Shown here: one piece after another, positions 1 through 6,868 of the stretch
How the letters are laid out: each line of letters starts with the position of its first letter
Numbering within the stretch: position 1 is the first letter of the stretch
Assembly: GCF_016518545.1 (NCBI RefSeq)
Contig: NZ_JACVTO010000010.1
Span: 62,001 to 126,000 of the forward strand
Direction: 5' to 3'
Length of the DNA stretch: 64,000 nt
From: Pseudomonas sp. S30
GTDB lineage: Bacteria > Pseudomonadota > Gammaproteobacteria > Pseudomonadales > Pseudomonadaceae
Program-made: the position numbers and the translations under genes
Notes under the pieces: model-generated
Seen by the model: only the letters and a program-made list of their open reading frames with translations
Database searches by the model: none
Told to the model about the DNA's origin: nothing

Positions 1-1263
1 GGTGCGCAAGCGCTCCCAGCGGTGCTCCAGTCCGACCGACACCTGCGTGGGCACGGAGAGGCCGAACAGACCCTCGAAGTGGCGCGTGATATCCAGGTTG
101 TTGACCCATTGCTCGAACTGCAAGGTAGCCAGGTCATCCCACTTGGTTGGCGACTGCGGGCCATAGGTGGGGTTGGCCGTCAGATCGCTGGCGTGTTCGA
201 TCTTGTCGCGGCCATAGCTGGTGGACAGGTCCCAGTCCCAACTGGCCGCGTTGCCCTTGCTGCCGAAGAGGAACTGATAGTCGGTGTCCTTGAGGTTGTT
301 CAAGGGGTAGTAGCCATCCGGAAACAGTGCCGGAATCGACGCGGCGCCGTTGGCCGCCCGCAACTGATTGTTCGCTTCGGTCTTGCGTTCGCCATAGGTG
401 GCGTAGGAGTAGAGCTTCAGCGCCTCGGACAGCGGCAACTCGGCATTGTAGGCCAGGTTGAACGCCTTCAGGTCAGGATCGCCGTTGCGGGTGCTGACAT
501 GATCCCAGGCAGCCTGGCGGTCGTCCTCGAAAAACGCCCGGACGCTCTCCGGCGATTTTCCCACCCAGGTCGCCGTCCCGCGTTTGCGGGCATCGGCAGA
601 CAGGTGCAAAAAGCCCCCATCACCCAGCGCGAAGCCATGATCGGCCGCGCTCTTGATGGTTTCACCCTCGCCTGAGAACAGCTGGCCGTAGCTGGCCTCG
701 GCATGACCGCCCGAAGCCGAGCGCTTGAGGATGATATTGATGACCCCCGCCACGGCGTCCGAGCCGTACTGGGCGGCGGCGCTGTCCTTGAGCACCTCGA
801 TGTGGTCGACGGCACTGACCGGGATCATGTCGATGTCCACCGCATTGGCACCGCTGGTGTCGGTGCTGCCATTGGCAGGGGCGGCGCCGTTGTGGCGGCG
901 CTTGCCGTTGACCAGCACCAGCGTATAGGCCGGGCCGAGGCCGCGATTGCTGAGCGGGCGAACCTGTGAGTTGAACCCGGCGATGTTGGTGCCGAAGTTG
1001 AACGAGGGCAGCAGTTTGGAGATGGCCTCGGACAGTTCCGCCCGGCCGGTCTTGAGCAGTTGCTCGCTGTTGATGATGTCGATGGGTGTCGGGCTGTCGG
1101 CGACGACACGTTGCTGCCCTCGCAGACCGGTGGAGACCACCGAGACCGTGTCGAGCCGGGTCTCTTGGCCGTCGGCTGCCTGCACGGAAAGTGGCGGCAG
1201 CGCCAGGCAGGCGACGAGTGCTGTAAACCCTGATCGCAATGCAACGGGCGGGCGTTGGTTCAT
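1..1263 (-). CDS. TonB-dependent outer-membrane receptor (5' part, cut by window edge)
   Basis: Open reading frame of 421 codons running off the left edge; the start is inside the window and the C-terminal part of the barrel is missing. A signal peptide of about 29 residues (hydrophobic core LVACLALPPLSVQA) is followed by a plug domain: a TonB-box-like DTVSVVST, then TPIDIINSEQLL, RPLSNRGLGPAYTLVLVNG, an IEVLKDSAAAQYGSDAVAG block and VINIILK. These are typical of TonB-dependent siderophore or nutrient receptors, which take up a ligand across the outer membrane using TonB energy. The ATG at 1263 has an AAGGAAAG ribosome binding site seven bases upstream. The frame stays open for about 56 codons further upstream, but without a ribosome site, and the signal peptide fits the chosen start. 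The substrate cannot be told from what is visible. Confidence 0.93.
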   Translation of the reverse strand, partial: MNQRPPVALRSGFTALVACLALPPLSVQAADGQETRLDTVSVVSTGLRGQQRVVADSPTPIDIINSEQLLKTGRAELSEAISKLLPSFNFGTNIAGFNSQVRPLSNRGLGPAYTLVLVNGKRRHNGAAPANGSTDTSGANAVDIDMIPVSAVDHIEVLKDSAAAQYGSDAVAGVINIILKRSASGGHAEASYGQLFSGEGETIKSAADHGFALGDGGFLHLSADARKRGTATWVGKSPESVRAFFEDDRQAAWDHVSTRNGDPDLKAFNLAYNAELPLSEALKLYSYATYGERKTEANNQLRAANGAASIPALFPDGYYPLNNLKDTDYQFLFGSKGNAASWDWDLSTSYGRDKIEHASDLTANPTYGPQSPTKWDDLATLQFEQWVNNLDITRHFEGLFGLSVPTQVSVGLEHRWERLRT

Positions 1264-1426
1264 GTTCGACTTTCCTTGTGTTGGCAAGCGGCAGTCATAG
1301 GCCGCGTGTTGTCCAGCCAGCACTGGCCCTCGGTACGGGTACAGGATGCTTGCTCCGGATTCAGGAGCGCGGAGGTGATAGGCGAGGGGCTGCAGGGAGG
1401 CGAGGGCGTTGGCATGCAGCGTCGAT

Positions 1427-1485
1427 CTCATCACGGGTGGGGAGGGGCGATCAGGCAGATCGCCTTGGCGCCCCAGCGTGATGAG
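1427..1485 (-). promoter_or_regulatory. Nested hairpin in the putative receptor leader RNA
   Basis: Outer arms CTCATCACG (1427-1435) and CGTGATGAG (1477-1485) pair perfectly over nine bases. A GGGG/CCCC step lies inside them, and an inner perfect seven-base stem GGCGATC (1446-1452) and GATCGCC (1458-1464) closes a five-base loop. There is no T-run on either side, so it is not a simple terminator. It lies about 165 bases upstream of the receptor start on the transcribed side, so it may be a structured 5' leader. It does not match a riboswitch consensus that I can recall. Confidence 0.45.
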
Positions 1486-1494
1486 GTGGCCGCG

Positions 1495-1510
1495 TAAGAA
1501 CGTATTCTTA
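1495..1510. promoter_or_regulatory. 16-bp dyad TAAGAA-CGTA-TTCTTA in the AT-rich promoter zone
   Basis: Perfect six-base inverted repeat around a four-base spacer, at the edge of the AT-rich stretch between the receptor and the GNAT gene. It has the size and symmetry of an operator. The binding protein is unknown; sulfur-starvation (CysB-type) control of the receptor is one guess. Confidence 0.35.
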
Positions 1511-1828
1511 TATTTTTGAGGTGTAAAAGGCTTTTTGATTCTATGCTAATTATTATATTTACTGATCTATTTAATGATTAAATATGCGTACAAGGAATCT
1601 TATACTGCGGCTGATAGACACGTGCTTGCGGTTGGCCATGCCGCTTGTGCGATGAATGGACGAAATCCGGTTTATTCACTGCCGATCCTGACCTTGCCAG
1701 TGGGTTTGGATCATCGCCTGCAGCTCTCCTGGTCAGCCTGTCGTCGCCCTGGCTCCAGGCAATCCGTGCCATTCAGCGTCATGCCCGCTAGGATAGCGTC
1801 CTTTCCATTTGAGATAAGGGCAGCCCTG

Positions 1829-2320
1829 ATGCCTGTACCACACCTGCGATCCGCCACGCCCGCGGATGCCGAGCGCTGCTATCACATCGAGACGTCAGCC
1901 TACGAAGGCGACGAAGCCGCCACGCTGGAAAAGATCGTGACGCGAATCGCCCAGTATCCCGAAGGATTCCTGGTGCTGGAGCTGGAGGGGACGATCGCCG
2001 GCTTCATCAACAGTGGCTGTGCCCATGAGGTGGTCATGTCCGATGAGGCGTTCAAGGAGCTGGTCGGGCATGATGCGCAGGCGCCGAACGTGGTGATCAT
2101 GTCGGTAGTGGTCGATCCTGCCTTCCAGGGCCAGGGCCTGTCCCGACGCCTGATGAGCCATTTCGTGGAGCAGATGCGCGAGCGCGGCAAGGCGAGCATT
2201 CACCTGATGTGCAAGCAGAAGCATATCGGGCTGTACGAAGCGATGGGATATCGTTACGTGCGGCCATCGAGTTCCGAGCACGGCGGCATGACCTGGCACG
2301 AGATGGTCATGCCTCTCTGA
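1829..2320 (+). CDS. GNAT family N-acetyltransferase
   Basis: 163 residues. The GNAT fold is shown by the beta4-alpha3 acetyl-CoA motif VVVDPAFQGQGLSRRLM, with the Q-x-x-G-x-G pyrophosphate loop, and by the C-terminal IGLYEAMGYRYVRP segment, which matches the usual FYxxxGF end of the domain. These enzymes transfer acetyl from acetyl-CoA to an amine; the substrate here is not apparent. ATG 1829 is preferred over the open frame further upstream because the domain begins immediately (LRSATPADAERC) and an AAGGG lies eight bases before it. The SH3 protein gene follows after 42 bases on the same strand and may be co-transcribed. Confidence 0.85.
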   Translation: MPVPHLRSATPADAERCYHIETSAYEGDEAATLEKIVTRIAQYPEGFLVLELEGTIAGFINSGCAHEVVMSDEAFKELVGHDAQAPNVVIMSVVVDPAFQGQGLSRRLMSHFVEQMRERGKASIHLMCKQKHIGLYEAMGYRYVRPSSSEHGGMTWHEMVMPL

Positions 2321-2362
2321 GCCGCACTCGGATCACTCATCCATCAGCCAAAGGAGTGGCAT

Positions 2363-2716
2363 ATGAACTACGTGGTCATCGAGAATCATCGCAGCGAGTA
2401 TCCCAGGCCGATTCACTTCGTCAGGGGCGCGCTGCTGCAGATCGGCCAGCGTTACCAGGGCGAACACGACTGTCAGGACTGGTACCTGTGCAGCTGTGGC
2501 GGACAGCAGGCCGGATGGGTGCCGGGTCAGTTGATCGAGCGCCTGGGCGTCGGCGAAGGCAGGGCGCTGGAGTCGTACTCCGCCCATGAGCTGGACGTCG
2601 ATCCCGGCCAGGTCATGGTCGGTCTGCGGCCGCTCAACGGTTGGCTGTGGTGTCGCAGCCAGCGCAACGGCGAGCTGGGGTGGCTGCCATTGGACAAGCT
2701 GCGCCGACTCGACTGA
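2363..2716 (+). CDS. Tandem SH3-like domain protein
   Basis: 117 residues with no signal peptide or membrane segment, so probably cytoplasmic. Two halves look alike: about residues 1-57 (GQRY...DWYLCSCGGQQAGWVPGQLI) and about 62-117 (GQVMVGLRPLNGWLWCRSQ...GELGWLPLDKL). Each has the W-x-x-x, then G-WVP/G-WLP pattern of bacterial variant SH3 domains. Such domains bind peptides or act as protein-interaction modules; no enzymatic residues are evident. A strong AAGGAG sits seven bases before the ATG. The neighbouring acetyltransferase is the only context, so the role is unknown. Confidence 0.8.
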   Translation: MNYVVIENHRSEYPRPIHFVRGALLQIGQRYQGEHDCQDWYLCSCGGQQAGWVPGQLIERLGVGEGRALESYSAHELDVDPGQVMVGLRPLNGWLWCRSQRNGELGWLPLDKLRRLD

Positions 2717-2736
2717 ACAGGGGCCTCGGAATCCAT

Positions 2737-2781
2737 CTGATACGCTTTTTTTCAGGAAACCTGAATCTGTAACCGTATCAG
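2737..2781. promoter_or_regulatory. 45-bp nested dyad (possible operator or RNA hairpin)
   Basis: Outer arms CTGATACG (2737-2744) and CGTATCAG (2774-2781) are perfectly complementary. Nearly coaxial with them is a second perfect inverted repeat, TTCAGG (2751-2756) and CCTGAA (2760-2765), next to a run of seven T. It lies between the SH3-like gene and the putative small membrane peptide. The two-level symmetry suggests an operator for a dimer of dimers, or a hairpin RNA. Confidence 0.45.
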
Positions 2782-2901
2782 TCGAGGCGGGAAAATATCG
2801 CTTGTGCCCCGCCGTGCAGGCTGCGACGGACGGGCACGCGAGGCTGCACCCCATTCCCGCGATGCAGCCGCGCCATCAGTCCCTACCGTGTCGAGGTTCC
2901 A

Positions 2902-2985
2902 ATGGGCAAGCTTGCGTTTTTCCTGGGCGGATTCCTGCTGCTGACAATTCTCATCGGCCTGCTCGGCACCATTCCGCCGAGCTGA
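2902..2985 (+). CDS. Putative 27-residue membrane peptide
   Basis: The frame begins MGKLAFFLGG and ends GTIPPS. It is almost entirely one hydrophobic helix of about 20 residues with a single lysine at position 3, which is the layout of a small single-pass inner-membrane protein. A GAGG lies about five bases before the ATG. It is preceded by the nested dyad at 2737-2781, which could be its control region. It is too short for reliable recognition and I know no named family; it could be a chance frame, but composition, ribosome site and stop are all consistent with a real gene. Confidence 0.45.
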   Translation: MGKLAFFLGGFLLLTILIGLLGTIPPS

Positions 2986-3290
2986 TCCGTACCCCTCCCC
3001 ACCCCTCGTAGTGCCACGTGAGCCTGTCTTCCCTGGGAGACGGGCTGCGCTGCGTCGACACGTTTCGAGCCCTGCTGAAGGGGCTTTAGTACCGACTTCC
3101 GTACGATAACGCCTCATGCGAGATGGGAAATCTGTCCACAGAAAAAGTGGGCATCTCTGTGGATAAAGCGCTGGAAGCCAGGTAGGCGGCGGGCCTTGTC
3201 AGATTGAGCAGATTTTGTACAGGGATGTTGCCGCATGGCACCTGCCGCGGTCTCGCCGACTACCCCCGCGCGGCGTTGCATGACGCCGCT
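2986..3290. other. Intergenic region with hairpin and DnaA-box-like sites
   Basis: 305 bases with no gene I can support. A nine-base-pair hairpin lies at 3021-3046 (AGCCTGTCT paired with AGACGGGCT, one G-T pair) and has no T-run. Two DnaA-box-like sequences lie at 3132-3166. The right part is downstream of the diguanylate cyclase stop codon. Confidence 0.5.
3132..3166. promoter_or_regulatory. Pair of DnaA-box-like sites
   Basis: TGTGGATAA at 3158-3166 is a perfect DnaA box (TTATCCACA) on the minus strand, and CTGTCCACA at 3132-3140 is a near match in the opposite orientation, about 17 bases away. No replication gene is nearby, so this is not an origin. It could titrate DnaA or be chance. Confidence 0.3.
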
Positions 3291-4694
3291 TCACATTACC
3301 TGTCGCTGAGCCGCTTCGACCCGATTACGGCCCTGCGCCTTGGCCCGGTACAGGGCTTTGTCGGCGTCGAGCAGAAGCGCATCGAGATCGACCATCGGCC
3401 GCTGTTCGCTGCAACCGCTGATACCGATGCTTACGGTCACGCGCAACGGGGCAACGCCTCCCGCTATTTGCAGCTCCTGTACGGCGCGACGCAGGCGTTC
3501 GGCAGTGAAACCCGACTGCGCCGGCGCCAGGCCAGGTATCACGATGGCGAATTCTTCGCCGCCCAGGCGTGCGAACAGTTCGCCATCGTGCAACTGCGCT
3601 TGCAGGGCCTGAGCACACTCACGCAGCACCTGGTCGCCAGCGGCATGGCCGTGCCGGTCGTTGATGGCCTTGAAGTGATCGATGTCGAGCATCATCAGCG
3701 TCAGCGCGGGTCGATCCGGATGCTGACGATGCGCCTCCAGCAGCGCATTGGCCTTTCGCGTGAACGCACTGCGGGTGAGTACGCCGGTGAGGTGATCGAA
3801 GCTGGCCTGGTGTTCCAGCCGCGCCAGCAGCGCACGATTGGCATTGCTGACGCAGGCCACCACCAGAGGGCCGAGCACCAGCATGGCGATGCCCAGGCGC
3901 GCGGACATCAGTGCGGTCACGCCGACCTCGCTCTGCGGCATGCTGAAATGCATGAGGTCCTGCGCCACTGCCACGATCAAGGTACTGCCCGCGATCAGGG
4001 TCAGCAGCGACAGCAGGAACGGCGAGTAGCTCAACGCACACCACAGCAACGCCGAAATTGGAAAAGCGATCGCCCCGGGGCCGCCGAAGATCAGGCTCAC
4101 CACCAGTGAAGCCAGCAGCATCAGCAAAGGGGAAAGCGCGATGCGTTGCCCGCGGCTGCGCAGCAGGGCAGCCAGGGACGGGAACGTGAGCATGATCGGC
4201 AGCACCAGTACGCTGGTGGAGAACTGCTCGCTGAACCAGGCCAGCCAGGTGGAGGTGAGCGACTGCTCGAACCAGGGGCTGGCCATCAGGCAGGCAAGCG
4301 AGGCAGCTACCATCGCTCCCGCGCCGCAGGCCGCGAATGTGCGCACCACCCCATGAGGGGTGCGCAGTCGGCGATGGCGCCGTGGGAGGTTGGCCAGCAG
4401 GCGCCAGAACGTGACGACGGCGCCCAGGTTGCACAGGTTCAACCACAGCGCCGGCCGCCATTGGCTGCCGCACAGCAGATCGGCACCGACCATGCCCAGG
4501 TAGATGAGCACGATACCCGTGACGTTGGCGTGGCGGTGATGGCGCAGCAGCACGCCGGCCAGTACGGCATTGACGGGCCAGAACAGCGACAGCGATTCGA
4601 TCGGTCGAGCCAGAATGCCGCCCAGGGTCAGCGCGAAGGTCAGACCGAACAGCAGCAGTGGGGGCAGCAGACGCGACTGGGCTAGGAACACCAT
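3291..4694 (-). CDS. Membrane-bound diguanylate cyclase (MASE1-like sensor plus GGDEF)
   Basis: About 467 residues. The N-terminal ~280 residues hold some eight hydrophobic helices (PPLLLFGLTFALTLGGILA, LSLFWPVNAVLAGVLL and others), which resemble MASE1 sensor domains. The C-terminal ~165 residues are a GGDEF domain with FDHLTGVLTR, MLDIDHFKAINDRHGH and an intact active site GGEEF at about residue 378. It should make cyclic di-GMP from two GTP at the inner membrane. The inhibitory I-site RxxD expected just before GGEEF is absent (HDGE instead), so product inhibition may be weak. No EAL domain is present. Start uncertain: ATG 4694 puts the first helix soon after the N-terminus, and an in-frame TTG at 4811 would add 39 residues. 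Confidence 0.9.
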   Translation of the reverse strand: MVFLAQSRLLPPLLLFGLTFALTLGGILARPIESLSLFWPVNAVLAGVLLRHHRHANVTGIVLIYLGMVGADLLCGSQWRPALWLNLCNLGAVVTFWRLLANLPRRHRRLRTPHGVVRTFAACGAGAMVAASLACLMASPWFEQSLTSTWLAWFSEQFSTSVLVLPIMLTFPSLAALLRSRGQRIALSPLLMLLASLVVSLIFGGPGAIAFPISALLWCALSYSPFLLSLLTLIAGSTLIVAVAQDLMHFSMPQSEVGVTALMSARLGIAMLVLGPLVVACVSNANRALLARLEHQASFDHLTGVLTRSAFTRKANALLEAHRQHPDRPALTLMMLDIDHFKAINDRHGHAAGDQVLRECAQALQAQLHDGELFARLGGEEFAIVIPGLAPAQSGFTAERLRRAVQELQIAGGVAPLRVTVSIGISGCSEQRPMVDLDALLLDADKALYRAKAQGRNRVEAAQRQVM

Positions 4695-4856
4695 GGGCTC
4701 GACCACAAGCGAATAGGTAGGCCAGGACGACGGCGGCAACACCTGGGGCACAGGGTGTGAAGTGTGGTTCAACGCGTCGATTGATGTCAATTGGGTATTA
4801 TTTGGTCGCAATCCCCGGAGATAGCCTGCTGCGAGACGATGTGCTACGCACGATCA

Positions 4857-6686
4857 CTACATCCCGTAATACCACGGCACCATGACCAGGCTCACCCCTA
4901 TCACCAGCAGCGTGAAGGGCACGCCCACCCTGACGAAATCAGCGAACCGGTAGTGTCCCGGACCCAGCACCAGGGTATTGACCGGCGAGGACACGGGGGT
5001 CATGAACGCGGCTGAGGCGGCCAGTGCCACGGTCATGGCGAACGGATAAGGCGACATGCCCAGCTGCTGCGCCGTGCTGATCGCCACAGGCGCCATGAGC
5101 ACGGCGGTGGCGGTGTTGGAGATGAACAGCCCGATCAGTGCGGTGAGGATGAACAGGCAGGCGAGGATGGCGGTCGGCCCGGCATCGCCCAGCAGATCGA
5201 CCAGGCCGGTCACCGCCAGGTCGATGCCGCCGGTCTGCTGCAGCGCCAGGGCGAAGGGCAGCATGCCGACGATCAATACCAGGCTCTGCCAATGGATGGC
5301 CCGGTAGGCGCTGTTCATGTCGATGCAGCGGCCTGCGCCCATCAGCAGGCAGCCGATCAAGGCAGCGATGACATTGGGCACCGCCGCGCTGACCATCAGC
5401 ACGACCATCACCGCCAGGCTCATCAGCGCATAGGGCGCCCGCGCGCGGGCCGGCGCCACCTGGTCGATTTCTGCCGGGAGGCTGAGCACGATGAAATCCT
5501 GGGGCTCGGCCTGCAACTGGCGCACCGCCTTCCACGGACCGATGACCAGTAGCGTGTCGCCCAGGCGCAGCTTTTCCTCGACCAGCTGGCCCTCGACCGC
5601 CGTGCGATCACGGCGCAACCCCACCACGTTCAGACCGTAGCGGCTGCGAAAGGCCAGTTGCAGCACGTTCTTGCCGATCAGCGCCGAGCCGGGTGGCAGC
5701 GAGACCTCGGCCATGCCGATCTCCTGGGACTGGTCGATGAAGTAGGCGGCCTTCAAGCGCAGCGGCTCCAGTTGCATGGATTGGCACAGGCTGCGCAGGT
5801 CGTCATGGTTGGCGAACAGGTCGAGCAATAGCACATCGCCCTGATGCAGCACGGTACCGGAGTCGGCGGCGATCACTCGAGTGGTGAACTTGTGCTGGCG
5901 CTCGATACCGACCACGTTGGCACCGTGGCGTGTACGCAGCTCCAGCTCGCCGAGGGTGTGGCCGATCAACGGCGAATGCGGGCGGATGCGCAGCCGGCGT
6001 TCGCGCCCGCCGAGCTTGTAGTCAACGACCAGGTCGAGCAGGGTGCGTCGACTTTCAGGGCGACCGTCCTTGCGCACGTCGCCACGCAGCCAGTGCCGGG
6101 TCAACAGCATATAGCCGATGCCCAGCACCAGTATCACCCCACCGAACGGGGTGAAGCTGAAGAAGGTGAAGCCTGGCAGGCCATGGCGAACCAGTTCGCC
6201 ATGCACCACCACGTTGGGCGGGGTCGCCACCAGGCTGAGCATGCCGCTGATCAGGCCCGCGAAGCTCAGCGGCATCATCAGCCGAGAAGGCGACAGCTTC
6301 AGCCGTGCGGCAATGCTCAGCACCACGGGAATGAAGATCGCGACCACGCCCGTGGAGCTCATCACCGAACCCAGACCGGCCACCGCGACCATCAACAGCA
6401 CCAGCAGGCGCGCTTCGCTGCGTCCGGCCCGTTCGCTCATCCATTCGCCGATGCGGTAGGCGACACCCGTGCGCACCAGGCCTTCGCCGATGACGAACAA
6501 CGCGGCGATCAGCACCACGTTCGGGTCGCTGAAGCCGGCCAGGGCCTGTTCCACGGTGAGAATCCCGGACAATGGCAGGAACAGGATCACCAGCAACGCG
6601 ACCACATCCATGCGTGGGCGGTTGACGATGAACAGCGTGACGACGACGGCGAGCAGGCCGAGAACCAGCAGCAGGTCGGAGGACAT
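4857..6686 (-). CDS. SLC13-type permease with two TrkA-C (RCK_C) domains
   Basis: 609 residues. Two membrane halves, residues 1 to about 200 and 420 to 609, flank a soluble part with two TrkA-C/RCK_C-like domains at roughly 225-300 and 305-395 (IGHTLGELELRTRHGANVVGI, then ALIGKNVLQLAFRSRYGLNVVGL). The second half carries ISNTATAVLMAPVAI and the first SSTGVVAIFIPVV, both seen in the SLC13/ArsB-NhaD ion-transporter superfamily. Such proteins move anions such as sulfate or dicarboxylates with Na+ or H+. The substrate is not readable here. The gene stands alone, back to back with the GH15 enzyme gene. Confidence 0.88.
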   Translation of the reverse strand: MSSDLLLVLGLLAVVVTLFIVNRPRMDVVALLVILFLPLSGILTVEQALAGFSDPNVVLIAALFVIGEGLVRTGVAYRIGEWMSERAGRSEARLLVLLMVAVAGLGSVMSSTGVVAIFIPVVLSIAARLKLSPSRLMMPLSFAGLISGMLSLVATPPNVVVHGELVRHGLPGFTFFSFTPFGGVILVLGIGYMLLTRHWLRGDVRKDGRPESRRTLLDLVVDYKLGGRERRLRIRPHSPLIGHTLGELELRTRHGANVVGIERQHKFTTRVIAADSGTVLHQGDVLLLDLFANHDDLRSLCQSMQLEPLRLKAAYFIDQSQEIGMAEVSLPPGSALIGKNVLQLAFRSRYGLNVVGLRRDRTAVEGQLVEEKLRLGDTLLVIGPWKAVRQLQAEPQDFIVLSLPAEIDQVAPARARAPYALMSLAVMVVLMVSAAVPNVIAALIGCLLMGAGRCIDMNSAYRAIHWQSLVLIVGMLPFALALQQTGGIDLAVTGLVDLLGDAGPTAILACLFILTALIGLFISNTATAVLMAPVAISTAQQLGMSPYPFAMTVALAASAAFMTPVSSPVNTLVLGPGHYRFADFVRVGVPFTLLVIGVSLVMVPWYYGM

Positions 6687-6868
6687 GGGACGGGTGATCC
6701 TTCACGGTTGCAGACGACAGTGCGTAGTGTGCCACCGGCCAGGCTGCGCGTCCTTGACGTGCTGCAGGGTTTGCCCGGTTGTCGCGCACGCGCCGTCACA
6801 CGATGGCGCAAAGCTGCCCTCGGCGTGGTCACATCCTCAACGAACCGAAGCGCTATCGAGGAACCTCA

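Larger units (their letters stand above)
1264..1828. other. Intergenic region between the divergent receptor and GNAT genes
   Basis: 565 bases without a convincing gene. The half next to the receptor is GC-rich and holds a nested hairpin (1427-1485). The centre, about 1500-1600, is strongly AT-rich and is the likely promoter zone for one or both divergent genes. An open frame continues upstream of the GNAT gene from 1574 to 1828, but its residues do not look like protein and there is no good ribosome binding site before it. Confidence 0.6.

Noticed and set aside
1264..1431. In-frame extension of the TonB receptor by about 56 codons
   Set aside because: It has no ribosome site and would bury the signal peptide. 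The AAGGAAAG before 1263 marks the start.
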